Shown here in pieces: positions 54,841 to 63,787 of a stretch of DNA of 64,000 nt. The notes below the pieces were generated by a model. It was not told the DNA's origin. It saw only the letters and a list, made by a program, of their open reading frames with translations, and did not search any database. How positions within the stretch are numbered: the stretch's first letter is position 1; the number at the start of each line of letters is the position of its first letter. A program made the position numbers and the translations under genes. The DNA lies in the NCBI GenBank assembly GCA_002428985.1, contig DIYL01000009.1, positions 273,179 to 337,178 of the forward strand. The letters run 5' to 3'. The stretch is from Anaerolineales bacterium UBA6055. Lineage in GTDB: Bacteria > Chloroflexota > Anaerolineae > Aggregatilineales > Phototrophicaceae.

Positions 54841-54860
54841 TTACTAGGGAAACCTAGTAA
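54841..54860. promoter_or_regulatory. Perfect 8+4+8 dyad upstream of 54826 gene
   Basis: TTACTAGG-GAAA-CCTAGTAA is perfectly symmetrical and ends just before the ribosome site of the gene at 54335. It could bind a regulator (the divergent AraC protein is the obvious candidate) or form an RNA hairpin that affects translation. Confidence 0.5.
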
Positions 54861-55060
54861 TTAACTGTCTTAGTGATCACAGATTGTCGATTTCTGTGAG
54901 CGACTTCTTGAACAACATGGTAGGTGTTTTGGGAATAGAAGAGAATCACATTCCGTCCCAAAATATTGACAAATCGTACAGATGGTTGAAATTGAATTAC
55001 GATACATGTACTGTTAGTTTGCATTTTGTACAAATTAGAGAAATTACGAACAGGTCTATG

Positions 55061-55951
55061 ATGTATCAACCGGACAAACTTGACTACTTAACTGAACTCA
55101 TTGCTCGACACACCGATGCTGACGGGTTAAGTCTCTCAGCTATCAAGTCATTAGGATTTTATAGAGCGATGAATACTGCACCACGTTGTCCGGGAATTGA
55201 TGTACCCAGTATTGTGATCGTATGTCAGGGGAAAAAACTGTCATATGTCGGAGATAAAAGGTTTAAACTCGTACCGGGAGAAGCAACCATTAGCTTTTAT
55301 CCGATTCCTGTGGAAACAGAAGTAACAAAAGCCAGTGAAGATGAACCTTTATTGTTAGTTGGTTTGGGTATTAACCGTAATCGAATGGCAAATGTGCTGT
55401 CTCGACTTGATCAAATTGAAGGTACGCTCCCTAAATCTACTTCGGCTGATCCATCGAGTACCTTTACGATTCCACTCAGTGACAACTTACTTGATCCATT
55501 CATACGGCTCGTCGAGTTGCTCGATAATCCAACAGATGCTGAGATGTTGAGTAATAGCATCATTGACGAAATCTACTATCGCTTGATCTCGCAAGAACGA
55601 GGGGGTGAGCTTCGAGCTCTTCTACAACAACGCGGTGATATTCAAAGAATAGCAAAAGCGATTTCTCACATCCATGAAAATCTGAATGAGTCCATTTCCG
55701 TAGACCTGTTAGCCGAATTGGTTCATATGAGTCGGACAGCATTCTACAAGAATTTCAAAGATGTGATGCACATGTCACCGCTTCAATATGCTAAGGCTGT
55801 CAAGCTCAACGAAGCGCAACGGTTGATCCAAGAAGGGAAACGCGCCAACGAAGCTGGTTATTTAGTGGGTTATGATATACCAGCACAGTTTAGCCGTGCA
55901 TATAAGCAACACTTTGGTTACCCACCATCTGCAACACACGTTCCATCATAG
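55061..55951 (+). CDS. AraC-family regulator
   Basis: The 296-aa protein has an N-terminal AraC_N-like ligand domain. It contains RCPGIDVPSIVIVCQGKK, LVPGEATISFYPIPVETEV and LLLVGLGINR. The C-terminal AraC DNA-binding domain (about 190-290) has ISVDLLAELVHMSRTAFYKNF and SPLQYAKAVKLNEAQRLI, its two helix-turn-helix units. I start at the second of two ATGs (55061) with CAGG upstream; the longer frame from 54884 would run into the divergent promoter. It probably controls the four genes at 52-55 kb. Confidence 0.88.
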   Translation: MYQPDKLDYLTELIARHTDADGLSLSAIKSLGFYRAMNTAPRCPGIDVPSIVIVCQGKKLSYVGDKRFKLVPGEATISFYPIPVETEVTKASEDEPLLLVGLGINRNRMANVLSRLDQIEGTLPKSTSADPSSTFTIPLSDNLLDPFIRLVELLDNPTDAEMLSNSIIDEIYYRLISQERGGELRALLQQRGDIQRIAKAISHIHENLNESISVDLLAELVHMSRTAFYKNFKDVMHMSPLQYAKAVKLNEAQRLIQEGKRANEAGYLVGYDIPAQFSRAYKQHFGYPPSATHVPS

Positions 55952-56042
55952 CATCGCTAGAAGTGTGGGGTATTCATAGGGAATGAAGATACTAGGGCAA
56001 CTTTTGTATCTTTACTCCATCTTTTATGAGGTTTCAGTAGTT

Positions 56043-57512
56043 TTAGTCAAACATCAAGGGCTGTGTGTCGGCAACACAATCACTGTTAGGTTCACGATGT
56101 GGCGCATCAATAAATTCTAAGGCAATCTCCACCGCACACCGATCCGACCGTAAGACGCCATGCCCCACGTGGGGTAGAACAATATTATAGGATTTATCCA
56201 GCGTTGCATCGACCAAATCCGCATAAGTCGGTGGCGTAATCGGGTCAAAATTACCGGATAGTAACAGTGCCGGAATATCGCTAGTGACAGGCAAATTAGC
56301 CACACGATCGCGCGGTTGTGCTTGCCATAAATCACACAAACGCTCAACAGTTGCCAATCCTTCTACTGGGTAACGAATGTAACCGTCTAGATGTGGAAAT
56401 TCATCCAAGATGTCACGATAATTACGATTATCATCCGAAATATACTCTTCTTGACATTGCACCGTATAGTGCATCCCTAAACTAATCGAAGTGAAGCCAG
56501 CTTCATAGAGGGTGCCTGTTCGAACAATATTGTCGGTTCGCCCCTCATGTAATTCATAGATCAGACGGGGAATCGACTGAATTGAATTAACCGTATATAA
56601 CCAACTAAACACCCAGTCATATAAACGGTAGCCGTTAATCTCAACTTGTAGAGTTTGATAACGCGGTGGGGTAAACTCAGTGACAACTGGATTACGATTC
56701 AGTTCATGATAGAGATCGTAAAATACCGTTTCTAAATCAGGGTAAGCGGTGTTACAGATAATATCAGCTTCACAGGTGGTGAATAATACATCTAATGCCC
56801 GTTCTGCGCTAAAATACGCATCAATATATAAATCAGCTTCAAGTGGATAAACCGAGTCCAAAATTACACTGCGTACAAAGTTCGGATAGTCGCGCATCAT
56901 CGTCAATGCCAAGCGTGAGCCGTACGATACGCCTACTAAATTCCACTCTTCATATCCGAGTGATAAGAGCACGTTCGTAATATCACGCGCATTATTCTGG
57001 CTATGAAATGTATCGAGTTGTATATCACTCTCGCTCAGACGTGTATGACAGTCCGTTAGAACATCCAACACCGTTTCCGCATGGGTGTCGCGGGTCGTTT
57101 GCAAAACATCTGCCAGACGTGTCATAGCTTCTCGACAATATAGATTCGGGACAGACAATCCCGTGCCCCGTTGGTCTATGACGATAATATCACGGTCTCC
57201 GGCAAAACTACGCAAATAGGTGCGAAAGCTACTTTCCAATAGCTGTGTGCCACTACTGCCGGGACCACCCGTTAGATACACAAGCGGGTCGGGTTGTGGG
57301 TTGTCGCTCTGGCTTTTGATCTGCGCATAATAAATTTGCACAGCACCATCAGTGGGATTTTCGTAATCTTCCGGGAGGGTAACATAGCCACAGACAGTTG
57401 AAAATCCATAGGGCTCTTCAACACATTGGGTTGATTCAACGATTTCTTGGGCGGTGGCGACACTAACAAATATCAATACACAGGTGATTAGACAAATAAA
57501 TCGGATTACCAT
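56043..57512 (-). CDS. Secreted alpha/beta hydrolase with TAP-like C-terminal domain
   Basis: The 489-aa exported hydrolase has a signal peptide (CLITCVLIFVSVATAQ). It has VYLTGGPGSSG (oxyanion hole, HGGPG type), VIDQRGTG and the nucleophile in VGVSYGSRLAL. The family's C-terminal domain has LLLSGNFDPITPP and the His in LPHVGHG. It resembles tripeptidyl aminopeptidases and prolyl aminopeptidases of Streptomyces (SCO7095 type). It probably trims peptides outside the cell. Four to six Cys could form disulfides. It is transcribed alone. Confidence 0.86.
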   Translation of the reverse strand: MVIRFICLITCVLIFVSVATAQEIVESTQCVEEPYGFSTVCGYVTLPEDYENPTDGAVQIYYAQIKSQSDNPQPDPLVYLTGGPGSSGTQLLESSFRTYLRSFAGDRDIIVIDQRGTGLSVPNLYCREAMTRLADVLQTTRDTHAETVLDVLTDCHTRLSESDIQLDTFHSQNNARDITNVLLSLGYEEWNLVGVSYGSRLALTMMRDYPNFVRSVILDSVYPLEADLYIDAYFSAERALDVLFTTCEADIICNTAYPDLETVFYDLYHELNRNPVVTEFTPPRYQTLQVEINGYRLYDWVFSWLYTVNSIQSIPRLIYELHEGRTDNIVRTGTLYEAGFTSISLGMHYTVQCQEEYISDDNRNYRDILDEFPHLDGYIRYPVEGLATVERLCDLWQAQPRDRVANLPVTSDIPALLLSGNFDPITPPTYADLVDATLDKSYNIVLPHVGHGVLRSDRCAVEIALEFIDAPHREPNSDCVADTQPLMFD

Positions 57513-57770
57513 CAGAATGCCTCAAACAATTTCATCTATGAAAACACACTTATGCGCAAAATACAAAGGTTTTCCAATAGAATTTAGGGTATATTCATCC
57601 ATATAACAGTATGAAAAATTATGTAAAGAAGGTTATCAGCCTGTAACAATCCGCACAAATTCTGCATAAATGTAAACTCTTTGTTCGTATGAGTAAATTA
57701 ATTGTAAATAAAGAAACTTATTTACTATAATGCAACTTATGATTCTGTTGTTATTTTCTAGGAAATAGTT

Positions 57771-59342
57771 ATGAGTGAACATAGCTCTGCGTCAAAAGAT
57801 ACTCAATCTCCACAAACTACACACACACCTGAGATAGAAGCTGGAGCACAGGGTATGGCAAGTCTCACAGCATTAGGTGGGCAAACCCTATCTTTCACGA
57901 ATCCCGATCCCGACAATGTATTGAAATTACAACGTACCGTCGGTAACCAAACCACAATGCAATTGATGGGACAGTCCAATACCAAAATCAACCGTATGTT
58001 GAACTTACGTATGGCAGGTGCAATCCAGCGGGAGGGAGAAGACGAGGGTGTTGTTGATGAAAACCCTCAAAACTATGACAACCCAGAGCCAGAGGGTGTG
58101 AAACAAAAAGGCATGTTTGAAGTACAACAGGACAATATAGAACTCCCACAATATGGTGGGTTATCGCCTGAAGATAATGAGGAAGCCCTAGACAGACTAA
58201 TGGGTAATGCTAAAAGTAGTATTAAATTTTTCTTATCATTAGACGACCCAAGAAAAGTAAAAACAGGATTGCTTGATCTTATGCGAATGTATTATCAAGG
58301 CGTATACAAAGCAAATCACCCCGCAAATAAACCTGAATTTATCGCCAAGATGGAAAGTTCCGACTGGTCATGGATCACCGAAGCATCTGATTTAACCGAA
58401 CTTAAGACCATTCATGGATTGCGGAATGCCTTCTTAAACCAAGAAGATATCGACAAATCCGCATGGGAGGAATTCAAACAAGGATCAAAAGGAACAGCAT
58501 CAGTCGCCTCAGCAGGGTTCACAGTTCTCGAAGGGATCGAGACAATTCAGAAGATCGCCGATAACAATAGCGGTGGTGAAGATGTCTTTGGTTCAGTTAT
58601 GGAAAATATCGTACTATGGATATCAGGTAAAGCCTTTGCAGGTCTTGCTATCGGCTACGATTTAATTCGTGCATTTGGGTATCATAAAAAACGGCGCGAT
58701 GGCTATAAAGCAGCACTTGACCGTGCAGGGATTGATGAGAAAACCAATCTAGCTGACCTTGAACCGGGGGCAATGTCTGATGATCAACTGGCTGTTGCCC
58801 AAGTCGCACAATATGCCTTCAAAAAGACACGACGCGCCTTCTGGTATACCATTGCTAAGATCGTTACCAAGGTGGTCAAGTGGATTATGTACACCATTAC
58901 CATGTTATCAGGTGGGACAACAGCCGCCGTCACTGGTGCAATCGCGGTTGGGACTGACATTGTAAGGGTGTCGACAGCAGCAGGTCTTAAATTCAAAGGA
59001 GGAATTAAAGCACTAATGGGCACAAAAGGCAAAGCCCGTGCCGAAAACTCCGATGAGCTCGTCAAGCAAGCCTCCAAAGGGAGCGAAGAAGCGATGCGCG
59101 TCATCTATGATGTTGATCCATTTGATGGTATCAAAGTCGCTAGCAAATTTATCCAGAACTTTTTTGGTGTCAAGCGCGAGACCTTACCCAAACCAGCTAG
59201 CTTTGAAATCTTCGTGGATGAGTGGGATACAAAAAAGAAGAAACGTAAAGCAGATGGTAAAAAGCGCAAGGGTCTTTATTCCACCCCAGAAGTTCGGGCG
59301 GCGTTATCTTCTGCACTAAAAGATACGATGAAATCGCAATAA
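57771..59342 (+). CDS. Putative eCIS-type cargo with LQRxxGN leader
   Basis: The 523-aa protein starts with a low-complexity Ser/Thr/Gln region, then NVLKLQRTVGNQ (53-60) and AIQRE (84-88). This leader occurs at the N-terminus of DUF4157-type proteins and other cargo near extracellular contractile injection systems. Residues about 240-410 hold an Ala/Gly/Ile-rich membrane-like segment (VVKWIMYTITMLSGGTTAA) between helical stretches. The tail is very basic (about 483-510). It is homologous, from GYKAALDRAGIDEKT onwards, to the protein encoded at 59432 on the other strand. No sheath, baseplate or tube gene is in the window. AGGAAATAGTT precedes the ATG. Confidence 0.6.
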   Translation: MSEHSSASKDTQSPQTTHTPEIEAGAQGMASLTALGGQTLSFTNPDPDNVLKLQRTVGNQTTMQLMGQSNTKINRMLNLRMAGAIQREGEDEGVVDENPQNYDNPEPEGVKQKGMFEVQQDNIELPQYGGLSPEDNEEALDRLMGNAKSSIKFFLSLDDPRKVKTGLLDLMRMYYQGVYKANHPANKPEFIAKMESSDWSWITEASDLTELKTIHGLRNAFLNQEDIDKSAWEEFKQGSKGTASVASAGFTVLEGIETIQKIADNNSGGEDVFGSVMENIVLWISGKAFAGLAIGYDLIRAFGYHKKRRDGYKAALDRAGIDEKTNLADLEPGAMSDDQLAVAQVAQYAFKKTRRAFWYTIAKIVTKVVKWIMYTITMLSGGTTAAVTGAIAVGTDIVRVSTAAGLKFKGGIKALMGTKGKARAENSDELVKQASKGSEEAMRVIYDVDPFDGIKVASKFIQNFFGVKRETLPKPASFEIFVDEWDTKKKKRKADGKKRKGLYSTPEVRAALSSALKDTMKSQ

Positions 59343-59366
59343 TCTCAATCATTACACCAAATAGAG

Positions 59367-59402
59367 GGTGGTAACCAAAATTCTTTAATTCTGATTACCA
59401 CC
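59367..59402. terminator. Bidirectional terminator between the LQRxxGN pair
   Basis: A 16-bp stem (59367-59382 with 59387-59402, loop CTTT) pairs completely on the minus strand when G-U pairs are allowed and with two mismatches on the plus strand. It separates the two convergent genes. Confidence 0.7.
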
Positions 59403-59431
59403 TATAGATCATAATTTTAGCAGATGTTTGT

Positions 59432-61783
59432 TTAACGTGTCGATTTCATGGTGCTTGCAAGAGAATTAACCAAAGCATTTTGACCTGCTTTCGTCGCATA
59501 CGGACCATCTTTTTGACCCGTAAGTTGTGCTTTGAAGACCTCTTTACTTTCTGGTCGTGTATATGATTTCATACTGGGGATTATTTCGATCTTCCATGGA
59601 TTCATATCCCAGATTTCTCGCGCAACAGTTTCATCGCCCTTACGCGCAAGGCGGATCATCTCTTTAGCTTCTCCATTTGTCACATTATGTCCTTTACGCG
59701 TCATAGAATTAATTAGTGCATCTCTGACCTTGCGTAAGTTATAAGGCGACTTCTGTGTAGCAGGCTTCTTTAGCTCTGCAAAGAATTCTTCAAAAGAACT
59801 CGGTTTGTCAGGAAGGTTCTTCATGGTTTTTGTTGGATCAATCGCCTGCCCAATTTTATCAACACCTCGAATCGCTGCATTGGCAGGCATCTTAGCATAT
59901 TGCATCAAATTATCGAATGGATCGACCTTCCAAATTGTGTTAATCGCATCATCATCACCTTCCATCGCCAACATCACCAGATCACGAGCATTTGCCATCC
60001 GTTTTTTGCCACGTGTATTGGTAACCCATTTGACAAATCCCTTGGTCTTGTTATAGATGACACGGGATGCGTTGATCAGGTTAGACCCTGCCATAATCAA
60101 ACCAGCAACTGGAACTGCCGTACCACCACTCAGACCTGCAACGATTGCCATTGCCCATGTGACAATGGTATTGACCAGCTTGACGATGGCATGCCCCATA
60201 GCGGTTTTGGCCTGTTTATAAGCAAACTGTGCAATTTTACCCAACCGGACTTTCTTATCTGATTCGTCCATACCGTCAAATTTAGTCTTTTCATCAAATC
60301 CCGTACCATCAAGTGCAGCACGATAGCCTTTCACACGTTGGCGTACGATTTTTACTACGTCGTAGACATTTTTGATTGCCGCCACAATCGCCACAAATTT
60401 TGTAAGTAGTGCATAGAAGGAATCGGTGGCAAGATCCCAAATATCAGATGCACTCATGCCATCCCGTAATTGGGAGATCAATTCTAGTGCTGAATGCACA
60501 GTGATACCACTAGCAACTTCAGAACCAGCGCCAATATAAGGATCTTTCTTAGCTAAGTCACGCTTCCCTTTTTTGCGCGCTGCATCGCGATCCTTTTTGC
60601 CCTCATGATAATTCATCAACATGAAATGATCGACGCGTAGCCTATAATCTTTGGCGTGCTTGGGTTTAGACGAACCGATTAGAATCGCCCATCCGTCAGA
60701 TGGGGTGTAGTCCTGTAGTTGCTGATACACATTTGCACTCATAGAATTGGGTCTAGCAAGGTAACTATAGTAGCTATTTACATCTGTACCAAGTTGTTTA
60801 TAAGCGTTTGAGCCTTTGCCTGTTGTTCTATATTCGATGATTGTGTCTATTGGATCATCTTCTAAACGATCCAATAGATCTTCGACTTTATCATCATGGT
60901 TCTGACCTTGATTCCTATTTAATCTATTATACGCTTTTCCTACTTGTTGTTGGTTATTCCCATTCACTGGTAAGCCTTCGGGCCCACCCTTCGGTGTTGG
61001 TATAACATCGTCATCAAAATCATCATCTTCCCCTTCATCGACGACTGCCGTACCTGGTGTAAACCCATCGGCGAACGATGGATCTTGATCCTTCGGTGTT
61101 GGCGTAACCTCATCATCAAAATCATCGTCATCGTCTTCACCTTCGTCGGTGACCGTCGTACCCGCTGTAAATGCGCTCGCTAGCAACTGATCTTCAGCTT
61201 TTGGATCAGGCGTATTTACTTTAGGTTTATCGTAGAGATCACTATCTTGTTCACCGTCTTCGTCAGTTGTCGTCACACCATGTTGTTCTTTAGCTTGATT
61301 AACCGCACCTTCGGCTTGTACGATCGATCCTTCAACTTCGGATTCTGGTATGCCACCCGGTGCAGGGGCAAGTCCCAATTCCATATCGAGTTCGCCATCG
61401 GGTGCGCCACCACCGCCACCATCTTCGTTTTGATTGCCATCATTGACGACATCGACATCACTAGCTTCATCTTCATCTTTAGGATCACGCTGAATGACAG
61501 GCGCACCAACCATACGTAACCCAGCAAACGGAATTTTGTTGGATTTCTTTTGTACTAAAGACTGATGGCGTTGAACAAATTGTGATGTAGCACGGTTACC
61601 TATTTGTCGTTGTAATGCAATGACATTTTCCGGTTTTAGAGGCGGCGCACCACTTGACATCATTTTAGACACATCCCCAGAAGAGGACGAAGTTATATAT
61701 TCCTCTTCGCCCATAACAGCACCAATATTGCTATCCGGTACGGATGTTTTATTTTCATTATCGGTTGATTGTGTTAGCTTCAT
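59432..61783 (-). CDS. Large LQRxxGN-leader protein, paralogue of the 57771 gene
   Basis: The 783-aa protein has ALQRQIGNR (56-64) and VIQRD (96-100). A long acidic region follows (about 105-300) with a tandem repeat of FTxGT, DEGED, a run of Asp and TPTPK. It shares with its neighbour a domain of about 150 residues: GYRAALDGTGFDEKTKF, a hydrophobic core IVTWAMAIVAGLSGGTAV, and ANARDLVMLAMEGDDDAIN. It then carries a second copy of the terminal module (about 705-783, with LARKGDETVAREIW). The acidic linker and basic end suggest a protein unfolded for export. Function unknown; a toxin or adhesion role is only a guess. Confidence 0.6.
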   Translation of the reverse strand: MKLTQSTDNENKTSVPDSNIGAVMGEEEYITSSSSGDVSKMMSSGAPPLKPENVIALQRQIGNRATSQFVQRHQSLVQKKSNKIPFAGLRMVGAPVIQRDPKDEDEASDVDVVNDGNQNEDGGGGGAPDGELDMELGLAPAPGGIPESEVEGSIVQAEGAVNQAKEQHGVTTTDEDGEQDSDLYDKPKVNTPDPKAEDQLLASAFTAGTTVTDEGEDDDDDFDDEVTPTPKDQDPSFADGFTPGTAVVDEGEDDDFDDDVIPTPKGGPEGLPVNGNNQQQVGKAYNRLNRNQGQNHDDKVEDLLDRLEDDPIDTIIEYRTTGKGSNAYKQLGTDVNSYYSYLARPNSMSANVYQQLQDYTPSDGWAILIGSSKPKHAKDYRLRVDHFMLMNYHEGKKDRDAARKKGKRDLAKKDPYIGAGSEVASGITVHSALELISQLRDGMSASDIWDLATDSFYALLTKFVAIVAAIKNVYDVVKIVRQRVKGYRAALDGTGFDEKTKFDGMDESDKKVRLGKIAQFAYKQAKTAMGHAIVKLVNTIVTWAMAIVAGLSGGTAVPVAGLIMAGSNLINASRVIYNKTKGFVKWVTNTRGKKRMANARDLVMLAMEGDDDAINTIWKVDPFDNLMQYAKMPANAAIRGVDKIGQAIDPTKTMKNLPDKPSSFEEFFAELKKPATQKSPYNLRKVRDALINSMTRKGHNVTNGEAKEMIRLARKGDETVAREIWDMNPWKIEIIPSMKSYTRPESKEVFKAQLTGQKDGPYATKAGQNALVNSLASTMKSTR

Positions 61784-61919
61784 AATTCAGTTACTCATTA
61801 TTTACGTATAATGAATATACATTGAAAAAGGCGTAAGATGTGAATTATGCAGATTATTTTACATTTAGAACATTTTTACTTCTTATTAATCGGCTCTTGA
61901 TCCAAGATGTATCAGAAAT

Positions 61920-61952
61920 TAATGCAAAACGCCCTACAAATGTAGAGCGTTT
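61920..61952 (-). terminator. Terminator of the class IV aminotransferase
   Basis: An 11-12-bp stem (61927-61938 with 61941-61952, very short loop) follows the stop at 61983 by about 30 bases on the minus strand. The downstream run is T-poor. Confidence 0.55.
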
Positions 61953-61982
61953 GAAGGGTTTAAGATTGTTGGTGGTATTCGT

Positions 61983-62831
61983 TTAGACGACTTCGCCCTG
62001 TGCATATGCGATTGTCATTTCGCGCCAAATTTGCATCAAGCGTTTGGTCTGCTCACCGACTGTGCCGCCACCAATCACACGATCATCAACTTTGACAATC
62101 GGCACAACTTCTTTATTGCTCGATGTAATGATGACTTCATCGGCGTTGTAGTATTCTTCTAAGGTAATGTCGCGGGTTTCAAGAGTTGCATAGCTTTCAA
62201 TCAACTTGATGACTTCGGCACGGGTGATGCCGTGGAGAAGACGGTCACCAGCGGTAATCCATTGGCCGTCTTTGACGATAAATGTATTGGTGGTTGTACC
62301 TTCAATGACTTTACCATCGTTGCGATAAATCGTTTCGAGTGATTTAGGATTCATTTTGAGTGCTTTACGACGGGCGATGATTGCAGGGATATAATTAAGC
62401 GATTTTGCACCGGGTATATAACGCGCTATATTCATTGTGACGACTTCTCCGCCATCGGTGTAATAATGATCTGCGATGTTTTGGACAGGCGTCACCATCA
62501 CCAACAAACGCGAATTACCCTGTGGCATAAAGTTATCAGGGCTGTCACCGCCTGTGACCACAATCCGCACATTAGATTCATCGTATGAGTTGCGTGCCAG
62601 CGTCTCCATGATGATGTCGGTGAGTGTATCAATATCCCATGGGCATTCGAGGTCAATTAACTCTGCTGACCGCATCAGTCGTTGCAAATGAGCTTCTAAT
62701 TGAAACGGCTTTCCACCATAGGTGCGTAGGAAATCGAATATCCCATATCCACGCAAAATAGCCAGATCACTCACCGGAAGTGTTGCATTTTCGGTATCTA
62801 CATACTGGCCATTGATATAATACACACTCAT
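61983..62831 (-). CDS. Class IV PLP-dependent aminotransferase
   Basis: The 282-aa enzyme is of the branched-chain/D-amino-acid aminotransferase type. The PLP Lys is in GAKSLNY, and the family blocks are LRGYGIFDFLRTY, VRIVVTGG, EGTTTNTFIVKDG and DEVIITSSNKEVVPI. The overall shape resembles branched-chain aminotransferase or a D-alanine type. The two are not separable here. The ATG at 62831 has GTGGAG upstream; an earlier start is rejected. It is flanked by the LQRxxGN gene, whose promoter is divergent, and by a broken FHA gene. Confidence 0.85.
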   Translation of the reverse strand: MSVYYINGQYVDTENATLPVSDLAILRGYGIFDFLRTYGGKPFQLEAHLQRLMRSAELIDLECPWDIDTLTDIIMETLARNSYDESNVRIVVTGGDSPDNFMPQGNSRLLVMVTPVQNIADHYYTDGGEVVTMNIARYIPGAKSLNYIPAIIARRKALKMNPKSLETIYRNDGKVIEGTTTNTFIVKDGQWITAGDRLLHGITRAEVIKLIESYATLETRDITLEEYYNADEVIITSSNKEVVPIVKVDDRVIGGGTVGEQTKRLMQIWREMTIAYAQGEVV

Positions 62832-63010
62832 GATATTTCTCCACTTTAGCAAACGCTGGACGATAAGATAGAGAGTATACGGTTAGATGGATCATATAAC
62901 TATCACCAACCTAACCGATTTTTCGCGGGATTCTATTGTCCAAAATATCCACATCAAGTTGTGTGCGTATATACTTATCCGACCCATTCCAGAGAAGAAG
63001 TTATTACATG

Positions 63011-63407
63011 CTATGATGGATTTTCATCACGACGAAAATCTACATGGCGTCTAAGGCTGGATGCACGAATCTCATCACCCAATCTAAGCAGTACGGGGTG
63101 GTCTGGACTGAGGTGGCGTCCATTGAGGAATGTTCTGTTTTTACTCTGTAAGTCCACTGATCCATTCGATCTGATCTGTAAAGCTAATTTTGAATTCATT
63201 GGGTTCATCCGAATAGACCCTAAGCACTAATTTAAAAGTACTGTCATAGGTGTCTGCATGCCACTTGAGAATGCTATCCTCATCGTCTTTATCCCAGAAG
63301 ACTCTCGCATTCCGCGGATAATCTTTCAGAGGGCTACCACATTCCTCACAGAAAATATGAGTAGCGGGTGACTCATTTCCACAATTACGGCACTTTATCG
63401 ATGACAT
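63011..63407 (-). pseudogene. Zinc-ribbon/FHA protein disrupted by deletion and frameshift
   Basis: The 5' part (ATG at 63407) encodes a zinc ribbon (CRNCGNES and FCEECGSPL) and the first strands of an FHA domain. That frame ends at 63141. An overlapping frame continues with VDLQSKNRTFLNGRHLSPD and LRLGDEIR, typical of the FHA C-terminus. Intact relatives have about 45 residues between these parts, including the Gly-Arg and Ser-x-x-His phosphothreonine-binding motifs, and they are missing here. An internal deletion that also changed the frame is the simplest explanation. The expected family partners are protein kinases. Confidence 0.75.
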
Positions 63408-63443
63408 ATTGAGAAGGCTTTCATCTTATCTTGGCAGTGTGAT

Positions 63444-63594
63444 TTGCATTGCAAGCGCGAAATAAAATAGTATAAACTCTTGTCTATTTCAATATAAAGC
63501 ATTCATTTATTGCATTCTAAGCGTAAAAATGTTCTTAATTTGCATCGTAAGTGCAAAAAAGATACTTTTATGTTGATTGCATTCTAAGCGCAAA
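63444..63594. repeat. Four operator-like TTGCATN...GCAA repeats
   Basis: TTGCAT-N5-6-GCGCAAA-like units occur at 63444-63461, 63510-63527, 63540-63557 and 63577-63594. Each is a weak dyad (TTGC facing GCAA). The gaps between starts are 66, 30 and 37 bases, which does not suit a CRISPR or phased iteron. The cluster is upstream of the broken FHA gene. The remainder of 63408-63787 is AT-rich with no gene. Confidence 0.6.
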
Positions 63595-63787
63595 AATATT
63601 CGAGAACTAAACAGCTATTTCCCCCTGAATATTATCTTATCGATATCAACAATGTCAAAATATCACACTTATCACTGTATAAACGCAGATATCACATCAT
63701 CTTTTTGTTCTCATTTTTTTCTGTTATGAGTTAAGTTGACAAAACCCAAGTCATCTGAGTTAAAAATACAAGTTTACACTCATTTTT

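Noticed and set aside
63444..63594. CRISPR array
   Set aside because: The repeat is too short (18 bases), diverged, and spaced irregularly (66, 30, 37 bases). No cas gene is present.
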